From Pseudomonas sp. Tri1 (GTDB lineage Bacteria; Pseudomonadota; Gammaproteobacteria; Pseudomonadales; Pseudomonadaceae), in contig NZ_CP072913.1 in the NCBI RefSeq assembly GCF_017968885.1, positions 5,124,501 to 5,188,500 of the forward strand: a stretch of 64,000 nt of DNA, in the 5' to 3' direction. The position numbers were made by a program, and so were the translations under genes. Below the pieces are notes generated by a model. The model made no database searches and was not told the DNA's origin. It saw only the letters and a list, made by a program, of their open reading frames with translations. This document shows, piece after piece, positions 10,091 through 16,523 of the stretch (positions are counted from its first letter, which is position 1; each line of letters begins with the position of its first letter).

Positions 10091-10764
10091 TGGCAGCGCT
10101 CGTTGAACAGGTAACCCAGGCCGCGCACGGTATCGATCGGTTTGAAGCCGGCCGGCGCTTCCAGTTTACGGCGCAGGCGCCCGACCAGCACTTCGATGAC
10201 ATTGGGATCGCGCTCGTCGTCATCGGGGTAGAGCTGCTCCATCAGGCGGTCCTTGGCGACCACCTGCTGGTGATGGCGCATCAGGTACTCGAGGATGCGG
10301 TATTCGTAGGCAGTCAACGCCAGCGGCTCCTCGCCAAGGGACGCTTGCTTGCGGTTGAGGTCCAGCACCAACGGACCGGCGACGATGGTCGACTGGGTAA
10401 AACCACTGGAGCGGCGCAACAGAGCGTTCAAGCGGGCCTCCAGCTCTTCGAACTGAAACGGCTTGACCACGTAGTCATCGGCCCCGGCGGCGAGGCCTTC
10501 GACCTTGTCCTGCCAATTGCCCCGGGCGGTAAGGATCAGGATCGGAAACGTCTTGTCCTGGGAACGCAGCCGGCGGATCAGTTCCAACCCGCTGATGCCC
10601 GGCAAGCCCAGGTCGATCACCGCCAGGTCATGGTTGAATTCCCGGACCTGATACAAAGCCTCCTCGGCATTGGCCACGGCCTGCACCACATGGCCGCTGT
10701 CGGTAAGACGGGTTTGCAGGTGATGACGCAACAACGCTTCGTCTTCGACGACCAGTAATTTCAT
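10087..10764 (-). CDS. phoP: Response regulator PhoP
   Basis: The 225-residue OmpR-class regulator starts MKLLVVEDEALLRHHLQTRL. The receiver domain has phosphoacceptor Asp51 (AVIDLGLPGISG), Thr79 and Lys101; the C-terminal winged helix covers about 125-225 with the family end DTVRGLGYLF. It activates oprH and other low-magnesium genes. The ATG at 10764 is used; an in-frame extension upstream is not supported. It follows oprH in the usual oprH-phoP-phoQ order. Confidence 0.96.
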   Translation of the reverse strand: MKLLVVEDEALLRHHLQTRLTDSGHVVQAVANAEEALYQVREFNHDLAVIDLGLPGISGLELIRRLRSQDKTFPILILTARGNWQDKVEGLAAGADDYVVKPFQFEELEARLNALLRRSSGFTQSTIVAGPLVLDLNRKQASLGEEPLALTAYEYRILEYLMRHHQQVVAKDRLMEQLYPDDDERDPNVIEVLVGRLRRKLEAPAGFKPIDTVRGLGYLFNERCQ

Positions 10765-10819
10765 GGAGCCTCTCCCCAGGCAAATCAAACAATCCAGCGC
10801 TGCGCACCTCAACGAAAGA

Positions 10820-10847
10820 CGCCGGATCGTCTTGGGCCGATCCGGCG
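10820..10847 (-). terminator. Hairpin between oprH and phoP (possible attenuator)
   Basis: A perfect 10-bp stem, CGCCGGATCG (10820-10829) with CGATCCGGCG (10838-10847) and an 8-base loop, follows oprH. On the minus strand it is followed only by TCTTTCG, so partial readthrough into phoPQ is expected, giving more oprH than phoPQ mRNA. Confidence 0.6.
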
Positions 10848-10869
10848 CGATACGCTCAGCATCGACCGC

Positions 10870-11469
10870 TTAGAACGTGTAGTTGGCGGACAGGTAAGTC
10901 TGGGCGCTGCTGGTCAGGTCCAGCGAGCCAACCTTGTCGCCACCGTGCGGGCTCATCTCGGTGCTGGCGTTGCTGCGCAGGTAACGGTAACCCAGTTCCA
11001 CCGAGGTGTTTTGCGAAATTTGTTGCAGGACGCCCCCCTGCAAGCCCACCGCGTAGCCGATGTCGCTGTCACGGCTGAAGCCGGGCGAGTCCTGGGTCAG
11101 CTTGGTCAGGCCCGCCGTGCCACCGCCGAACAGCTTGGTGCTGCTGGTGACCGGATAAAACACATCGTAGCTGCCCAGCAGGTTTTCCTGACGCAGTTTG
11201 ATGCCGTTGTGGGTCCCCGAGACGTTGTCGTAAGTGGCGTAGTAGCGACCCTGGTCGTTTTGCTTGCCCAGGCGGACGCCATACGTGGTGTCCTTGCCAA
11301 TGACGCCGTCGGCGTTGGGGTTGTTCAGGGCGGTGTCCAAGGCGTCGGATTTCTTCACCTTGTCGCTGGTCTGCCCGAGGGTCAGGCTGGCGAAGTTGTC
11401 ATCGGCGTGGGCCATGGCGCTGGCACCCAACACGGTGAACGCCAGCAGCAGTTTTTTCATCGCAGTCAT
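10870..11469 (-). CDS. oprH: Outer-membrane protein OprH
   Basis: The 199-residue protein has a signal peptide (MTAMKKLLLAFTVLGASAMA, cleavage after AHA near 22) and a mature beta-barrel ending in Phe (YLSANYTF), typical of small 8-strand porin-like proteins. OprH binds LPS phosphates and stabilises the outer membrane in low magnesium. The ATG at 11469 is chosen because an AGGAG site lies 7 bases upstream; a TTG two codons earlier overlaps that site. It is the first gene of the oprH-phoP-phoQ operon. Confidence 0.93.
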   Translation of the reverse strand: MTAMKKLLLAFTVLGASAMAHADDNFASLTLGQTSDKVKKSDALDTALNNPNADGVIGKDTTYGVRLGKQNDQGRYYATYDNVSGTHNGIKLRQENLLGSYDVFYPVTSSTKLFGGGTAGLTKLTQDSPGFSRDSDIGYAVGLQGGVLQQISQNTSVELGYRYLRSNASTEMSPHGGDKVGSLDLTSSAQTYLSANYTF

Positions 11470-11530
11470 GGTCAAGCTCCTTTGAAGCGTGGGTGTTTTG
11501 TGAAGTCGCAGTCACCTTAACCAGCGTTCC

Positions 11531-11569
11531 CTGAACACCCCTTGAACGTTCTCTGAACCTGCGCTGAAT
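11531..11569 (-). promoter_or_regulatory. PhoP box array upstream of oprH
   Basis: On the minus strand four hexamers ATTCAG, GTTCAG, GTTCAA, GTTCAG repeat with exactly 11-base periodicity (5-base spacers), the layout of PhoP boxes. The last hexamer is about 60 bases before the oprH ATG, with a TAAGGT-like -10 about 12 bases downstream. Confidence 0.85.
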
Positions 11570-11617
11570 GAATCGGCTAGAGTGTCCTGTCTCACCACTT
11601 TATTAAGGAGATCCATC

Positions 11618-12409
11618 ATGCGCAGGCTGCTTGCTGTTGTACTTCTGGCCCTGAGCGGCGCGAGCCACGCTGCCATCCAGACCCAGGAAATCCCCTACAC
11701 CAGCGCCGACGGCACGAAGCTGATCGGTTATTACGCTTATGACGACGCCGTCAAAGGCCCGCGCCCGGGCGTCGTGGTGGTGCATGAGTGGTGGGGCCTG
11801 AACGATTACGCCAAGCGCCGCGCCCGTGACCTTGCCGGCCTGGGCTACAGTGCGCTGGCCATCGACATGTACGGCGACGGCAAGAATACCGAGCACCCCA
11901 AGGACGCCATGGCGTTCATGCAAGCGGCGCTCAAGGACGGAGCGGCGGCCAGTGCGCGATTCCAGGCCGGTCTCGACCTGTTGAAGAAACAACCCCAGAC
12001 CGATCCGGACAAAATCGCCGCCATCGGTTATTGCTTCGGCGGCAAAGTGGTGCTGGACGCGGCGCGCCAGGGTGTACCGCTCAAGGGCGTGGTGAGTTTC
12101 CACGGCGCCCTGGTGACCAACACCCCGGCCACGCCTGGCAGCGTCAAGGCCAAGATTCTTGTCGAGCACGGCGCGTTGGACAGCATGGTCACCGAGGAGA
12201 ACGTGACCGCGTTCAAGAGCGAGATGGATAAAGCCGGTGCTGACTATAAGTTCGTCAGCCTCAAGGGCGCCAAGCACGGCTTCAGCAACCCCGACGCCGA
12301 CCGCCTGAGCCATGGTGAACATGGCGGGCCGGACATTGGTTACAACAAGGAAGCCGATGAGAAATCGTGGGCGGACATGCAAAAGTTCTTCAAGAAACTT
12401 TTTAACTGA
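11618..12409 (+). CDS. Secreted dienelactone hydrolase-family protein
   Basis: The 263-residue alpha/beta hydrolase has an N-terminal signal peptide (MRRLLAVVLLALSGASHA). The catalytic triad is Cys139 (GYCFGG), Asp188 (HGALDSM) and His220 (AKHGFS), with the HEWWGLN motif (56-62) of the family. The true substrate is unknown; export to the periplasm sets it apart from the cytosolic clc-type enzymes of chloroaromatic degradation. An AAGGAG site lies 7 bases before the ATG. It is divergent from oprH and could share the PhoP-controlled intergenic region. Confidence 0.9.
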   Translation: MRRLLAVVLLALSGASHAAIQTQEIPYTSADGTKLIGYYAYDDAVKGPRPGVVVVHEWWGLNDYAKRRARDLAGLGYSALAIDMYGDGKNTEHPKDAMAFMQAALKDGAAASARFQAGLDLLKKQPQTDPDKIAAIGYCFGGKVVLDAARQGVPLKGVVSFHGALVTNTPATPGSVKAKILVEHGALDSMVTEENVTAFKSEMDKAGADYKFVSLKGAKHGFSNPDADRLSHGEHGGPDIGYNKEADEKSWADMQKFFKKLFN

Positions 12410-12417
12410 CGCAGACC

Positions 12418-12448
12418 TTGTGGCGAGGGGATAAATCCCTCGCCACAA
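12418..12448. repeat. GTGGCGAGGG palindrome (REP-like hairpin)
   Basis: TTGTGGCGAGGG (12418-12429) pairs with CCCTCGCCACAA (12437-12448) around GATAAAT. This is a different short palindrome from the GCTCGCTCCCAC family and is common after genes in fluorescens-group Pseudomonas. It may also end transcription of the hydrolase gene. Confidence 0.75.
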
Positions 12449-12498
12449 AAGCTCGGCCCCACTACCCAGCCTCCCACCAACCCGGCAAAATGCCTGGT

Positions 12499-13224
12499 AT
12501 GAACGCACTCCCCGCTCTGCCCGCCTGCTGCACGCCTCTGGATGAACACTGGCTCCTGCCCAAGGCTCTGCCCGATACAGTACTGCTGAGCACCCGCTTC
12601 GATCCATCGCTGCTGAGCGGCAATGACTTTTTGCACAGTGCCATCGAACCACCCGCAAGCATCCAGCGTTCAGTAGCCAAGCGTCAGGCGGAGTTTCTCG
12701 CCGGACGTGTCTGTGCTCGGGCGGCCTTGCGGCAGCTGGACGGCCAGACCTGCGTGCCGGCCATCGGCGAGGACCGCGCCCCGGTATGGCCGGCCCATGT
12801 CAGCGGCTCGATCACCCACAGCGCGGGTCGGGCGGCGGCAATCGTCGCCAGCAAAAATCACTGGAGGGGGTTGGGCATGGACCTGGAAAACCTGCTCGAC
12901 GCCGAACGTGCCGAGCGCCTGGCTGGCGAAATCCTCACCCCGCCCGAGCTGCTGCGCATGGCTACCCTCGCGCAAGATGAGCGGGCATTGCTGGTGACCC
13001 TGACTTTTTCAGTGAAGGAAAGCCTGTTCAAGGCGCTGTACCCGATCGTCGGGCAACGCTTTTATTTCGAGCATGCCGAGGTGCTGGAATGGACACGCAG
13101 CGGACGGGTGCGGCTGCGCTTGCTGACGAACCTATCACCCGAGTGGCGCCACGGCAGTGAATTGCAAGCGCAGTTTGGGGTGAAGGATGGGCAGTTGTTG
13201 AGTCTGGTAGGGATCAAGGCCTGA
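12499..13224 (+). CDS. 4'-phosphopantetheinyl transferase (PcpS/EntD type)
   Basis: The 241-residue protein has the Mg-binding motif GMDLE (126-130) and the SVKESLFKAL motif (171-180) of Sfp/EntD-type transferases. It loads phosphopantetheine on acyl and peptidyl carrier proteins; in Pseudomonas a single PcpS enzyme serves both fatty acid synthesis and siderophore NRPSs. The start is the ATG at 12499, which gives the length of PcpS; a second ATG three codons upstream is possible since neither has a clear ribosome site. Confidence 0.9.
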   Translation: MNALPALPACCTPLDEHWLLPKALPDTVLLSTRFDPSLLSGNDFLHSAIEPPASIQRSVAKRQAEFLAGRVCARAALRQLDGQTCVPAIGEDRAPVWPAHVSGSITHSAGRAAAIVASKNHWRGLGMDLENLLDAERAERLAGEILTPPELLRMATLAQDERALLVTLTFSVKESLFKALYPIVGQRFYFEHAEVLEWTRSGRVRLRLLTNLSPEWRHGSELQAQFGVKDGQLLSLVGIKA

Positions 13225-13248
13225 ACTCTGTAGTGCCTGGAAGGGCCT

Positions 13249-13313
13249 CATCGCGAGCAAGCTCGCTCCCACAAAGGACCGCACTCCAGTAGTGTGCGAG
13301 CTTGCTCGCGATG
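13249..13313. repeat. REPIN
   Basis: Inverted REP palindromes at 13251-13273 and 13293-13312. The right copy reads GTGTGCGAGC rather than GTGGGAGCGAGC, showing decay. It lies between convergent genes. Confidence 0.88.
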
Positions 13314-13337
13314 GGGCCGGCACAGCTGCCACACCTC

Positions 13338-14948
13338 TCAAGACCTGTCCTGATGCCTCGGCCAACTCAAGCTGAAACAGGCCCCGCCCAGACTCTTGCT
13401 CTTGCCCACCAAAGCTCGGCCGTCATGCCAATGGATGATCCGTCGCACAATCGACAACCCCAGCCCATGGCCGCCGGAAGCACGGGCACGGCTGTCATCC
13501 AGGCGCAGGAACGGTTTGAACACCCGCTCCCACGCCGCCTCCGGCACGCCTGGCCCGTCGTCTTCGACGTCCACCCGACAGCGCAACTGGCCCACTTGGT
13601 AGCTGACAGTCACCCGTGAGCTGGCGTGGCGCATGGCATTGCTCACCAGGTTCTGCAGGGCGCGATGCAGGAAACGTGGCTCGGCCTCGACCCAGGCGCC
13701 ATCGCAATCGGCGGCGGACAGGCATAGACCGCGTTCGACCGTGACCCCGGCCCGCAGCGGTCCCAGCTCTTCGATCACCTGACTGACCAACGCATCCAGA
13801 TCGAGCCGCTGGAAGTTCAGGGCCGGCGAACCCTGCTCCAGTCGCGCGTAAGTCAGCATCTCGTCCACCAGCCGGTCCAGATCCTCGATGTCGTGGTCCA
13901 TACCCGCCAGGTATTTATCCCGAGCCTGTGGCGTGGTGGCGCTGCCGAGCATTTCCAGGCCAAAACGCAGGCGCGCCACCGGGGTGCGCAATTCGTGGGA
14001 CACCGCACGCACCAGCTCACGCTGGATCGCCAACAATTGCTGCAAGTGCTCGGCCATGCCATTGAACGCCGCGGCCAGTCGTCCCACCGAGTCGGCACCC
14101 CGAGCCGGCACGCGGGTCTCCAGGCTGCCCTGGGCAATCAGGGTCGCAGCCGACTCCAGGCCACGCAGGCGCCGCTCCAACTGGCGGACCAACAGATAAA
14201 CGATCAACCCGATCAGGCTCAACCCCAGCGCCGCGATCAACACCAACCATTGCGGCGGATAAGGGTTCATCTGGTACAGCGGGCCGATCTCCAGCACCCA
14301 CGGCGTGCCGACCATGCCGGCGAACACCCGGATCGAGTCGCCGCCCTTGCCCAAGGCCATCACCGTGTCGCCCTCGGACACCCGACGGCGCTGGTCTTCG
14401 TCCATGTCCGCCTGTACGACGGTCATCAGTCGCAAGTCGAAACCGAAGCCTTTTTCCTCCTTGAGCTGCGCGAGCCGTGCGGGCTGCTCGCCCACCGGGT
14501 AGCGCACCAATTCGTCGGCCAGCAGGTAAATGGTCGCCCGGGCCAGCTGCTCACTGATCTGCTGGACTTCCCCCACCAGCATCAGCTGTTCGCCCTCGCT
14601 GACCAGCCGATAGACCTTCGCCGCATGGGGTCCGGTCTGCTCCACCAAGGCCTGGCCACGCAGCACACGAGTGCGCTGGCCGAGGTCCAGATCGGTCTGG
14701 GCAAAGGTCTGCAGGGCCAGGGGAATGCCCAGCAGGCGCTCCCACACCGCCAACGCCCGCCGTCGTTCGGTGTCGTTCATCGGCCGCAGGTTGTCAGCCA
14801 TCAAGGAAAACGTGCCATGGGCCAGGCGCTCACGGTATTGCTCGCTGCGCGTCTGGTTGAGCAGATGCAGGGCCAGCACCCCGAGCACCGCCACCAGCAC
14901 CAGCGCCGCACACATGCCACCATAAATACGCAGGAAGATCGAGTTCAC
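13338..14948 (-). CDS. rstB: RstB-like sensor histidine kinase
   Basis: The 536-residue kinase has membrane helices at about 9-30 and 234-254 with a large periplasmic domain between, HAMP (255-307), H-box AVSHELRTPVARLRF (His318), N-box NLVSNAMRHA and G-boxes DDGPGVP and HGLGLSIV. The GTG at 14948 is used because it overlaps the upstream regulator's stop by 3 bases and gives the family start MNSIFLRIYGGM. The RstB name rests on domain layout and on the same pair lying near nrdA and oprH-phoPQ in other Pseudomonas; the signal is unknown. Confidence 0.82.
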   Translation of the reverse strand: MNSIFLRIYGGMCAALVLVAVLGVLALHLLNQTRSEQYRERLAHGTFSLMADNLRPMNDTERRRALAVWERLLGIPLALQTFAQTDLDLGQRTRVLRGQALVEQTGPHAAKVYRLVSEGEQLMLVGEVQQISEQLARATIYLLADELVRYPVGEQPARLAQLKEEKGFGFDLRLMTVVQADMDEDQRRRVSEGDTVMALGKGGDSIRVFAGMVGTPWVLEIGPLYQMNPYPPQWLVLIAALGLSLIGLIVYLLVRQLERRLRGLESAATLIAQGSLETRVPARGADSVGRLAAAFNGMAEHLQQLLAIQRELVRAVSHELRTPVARLRFGLEMLGSATTPQARDKYLAGMDHDIEDLDRLVDEMLTYARLEQGSPALNFQRLDLDALVSQVIEELGPLRAGVTVERGLCLSAADCDGAWVEAEPRFLHRALQNLVSNAMRHASSRVTVSYQVGQLRCRVDVEDDGPGVPEAAWERVFKPFLRLDDSRARASGGHGLGLSIVRRIIHWHDGRALVGKSKSLGGACFSLSWPRHQDRS

Positions 14949-15667
14949 GGCGCCGGGTCTACGCAAGCTTCAGGAACGAACAGGTAGCCTTTGCTGCGGA
15001 TGGTCTTGATCAGCCGCGGATGGTCCGGGTCGTCACCGATCTTGGGGCGGATGCGCGAAATGCGCACGTCGATGGAACGGTCCTGGCCGTCATAGCCGAT
15101 GCCGCGCAGGGCGGTGAAGATCTCTTCCCGGGACAGGATGCGCCCGGCATTGGCCACCAGCAGCCACAGCAGGTCGAATTCGGCACTGGTCAGCTCAATA
15201 CCGTTGCCTTGCAGCCAGGCTTCGCGCAAGGCGTTGTCCACCACCAGCGGGCCGAATTGCAGGCGCCGCTGCCTCTGCGGCGCGGCCGGCTCCGGCTCGC
15301 TGCGCCGCAACAGGGCCTGGATGCGCGCCAATAGCAAACGCGGGCGCACCGGTTTACAGACGTAATCGTCAGCGCCCAGGTCCAGGCCCTGGATCTGATC
15401 GGTGTCGTCGGTACGGGCAGTGAGCATCAGGATCGGCCCGTCGAAATGCCCGCGCACCTTGCGGCAGATGCTCAGGCCGTCTTCGCCGGGCAGCATCAGG
15501 TCGAGAATCACCAGGTCCGGCTGCTCGGCGATGATTCGCGCCGCCGCCACCGCGCCATTGCCTTCGATGGCAACGCGCAGCCCATTGCTCTCAAGGTATT
15601 CACGGGTCAACTCGGCAAGACGCAGGTCATCCTCGACAATCAATACCTGCCAGGCTTCTTGTTCCAC
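14945..15667 (-). CDS. rstA: RstA-like OmpR-family response regulator
   Basis: The 240-residue regulator starts at a GTG (MEQEAWQVLIVEDDLRLAEL) with AGAGG upstream. It has a receiver domain with Asp56 and Lys105 and a winged-helix domain ending TIRSKGYLF. It forms an operon with the downstream kinase (3-base overlap). Regulated genes cannot be read from the sequence. An upstream in-frame ATG at 15781 falls in a REPIN and is rejected as the start. Confidence 0.85.
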   Translation of the reverse strand: MEQEAWQVLIVEDDLRLAELTREYLESNGLRVAIEGNGAVAAARIIAEQPDLVILDLMLPGEDGLSICRKVRGHFDGPILMLTARTDDTDQIQGLDLGADDYVCKPVRPRLLLARIQALLRRSEPEPAAPQRQRRLQFGPLVVDNALREAWLQGNGIELTSAEFDLLWLLVANAGRILSREEIFTALRGIGYDGQDRSIDVRISRIRPKIGDDPDHPRLIKTIRSKGYLFVPEACVDPAP

Positions 15668-15737
15668 TGAGGGACCTCTTACGCTGAGTACCTGATAAGA
15701 AAGGCGTACCGCCCACATCACGGACAAAGTACGCCCC

Positions 15738-15822
15738 TGTGGGAGCGAGCTTGCTCGCGATGGCGGTGTGTCAGCCAGCACTCATGCTGCTGGTCGGGCT
15801 ATCGGGAGCAAGCTCGCTCCCA
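15738..15822. repeat. REPIN
   Basis: Inverted REP palindromes at 15738-15761 and 15801-15822, with TCGGGAGCAAGC in the right copy. It sits upstream of the rstA-like gene, so it may lie in that gene's 5' region. Confidence 0.88.
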
Positions 15823-16088
15823 AGCATGGCCCTGCGCCATCCCCCATCTTTTTGTCATGTAAAAGGAGGATAAGGATGCCAACGCACCGGCCGATTGTAT
15901 AAACGCCGGCCCCATAGAAAACAAGCAGACAAATGCATTCGGTCACGCGGGATTTGTGTGTTAACGTCCGCGCCCGCAAAAATCACCGGGCTGTTTTCGC
16001 ATCGTCAAAACGATGAAAAAAAGCCCACTCCAGCTAGGTCGCGGCCTACAGAGCAATTCCACGTTTCGCACACAAATTACGCACAGGC
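15823..16088. other. Intergenic region between rstA-like gene and nrdA, distal part
   Basis: No coding pattern on either strand. The segment is more AT-rich than its surroundings and should hold the minus-strand promoter of the two-component pair, but no sigma-70 element stands out clearly. Confidence 0.5.
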
Positions 16089-16097
16089 TTATCCACA
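16089..16097 (+). promoter_or_regulatory. DnaA box upstream of nrdA
   Basis: TTATCCACA at 16089-16097 is a perfect consensus DnaA box. DnaA is known to bind the nrdAB promoter in Escherichia coli, so replication-linked control of nrdA is plausible here. Confidence 0.65.
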
Positions 16098-16123
16098 GGT
16101 AGTACGTTGCATTCCCCCCCAAA

Positions 16124-16170
16124 ACGCATTATCTTGTAGCCCGCCGCGTAAAAAACCCTACATGTAGGGT
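16124..16170 (+). promoter_or_regulatory. Tandem NrdR boxes of nrdA
   Basis: ACGCATTATCTTGTAG (16124-16139) and ACCCTACATGTAGGGT (16155-16170) resemble the NrdR consensus ACACWATATATWGTGT, and their centres are 31 bases apart, the usual spacing of paired NrdR boxes. The second box is the core of a perfect 22-base palindrome (16152-16173). NrdR would repress nrdA when dATP is high. Confidence 0.75.
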
Positions 16171-16351
16171 TTTAGGCCAAAAACCAAACACAAGTTGGAC
16201 AGAGAATTCAAGCGCTTTTCTTGCTTCTGTCCACCTGAAACGACGCATTTTTCCCAAGCCCAGACCGCCCCTGCGGATGGCAACTGTTTCAAGGTCGAAA
16301 GTGACCGAAACGGTACGGGTGTTGCAGTCCATTGCTGCCACCCTGCAATCC

Positions 16352-16495
16352 GGTTTCGAGCCCCGGCTCGAAACCCAGAACTTCGGATGGAAGCGGCACT
16401 AAACGCCTGCTTCCTACTGTCCCGAAGTTGTTATGCCCGGCGCCAGTCGGTTGTAGTGCTTCAGGACGGAACGGTGGGCACCGTGATGGTGCCCA
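16352..16495 (+). ncRNA. Structured 5' leader of nrdA (three hairpins, candidate cis-regulatory RNA)
   Basis: Three stems follow one another: GGTTTCGAGCC/GGCTCGAAACC (16352-16375, perfect 11 bp); a nested stem AACTTCGG/CCGAAGTT (16378-16430) enclosing GGAAGC/GCTTCC; and TGGGCACC/GGTGCCCA (16475-16495, 8 bp, loop GTGAT). The last ends 29 bases before the nrdA ATG. The conserved cores of the cobalamin riboswitch were looked for and not found. A regulatory function is inference. Confidence 0.5.
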
Positions 16496-16523
16496 AACAA
16501 ACATAAAGAACGTGGAGACACCC

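Noticed and set aside
16475..16495. The last nrdA leader hairpin as a terminator
   Set aside because: It is followed by AAACAAACATAAAG with no U-run and lies just before the ribosome site, so a leader structure is more likely.
16352..16500. A cobalamin riboswitch ahead of nrdA
   Set aside because: The conserved GCCACTG box and other core blocks are not present, and the stem order does not fit.
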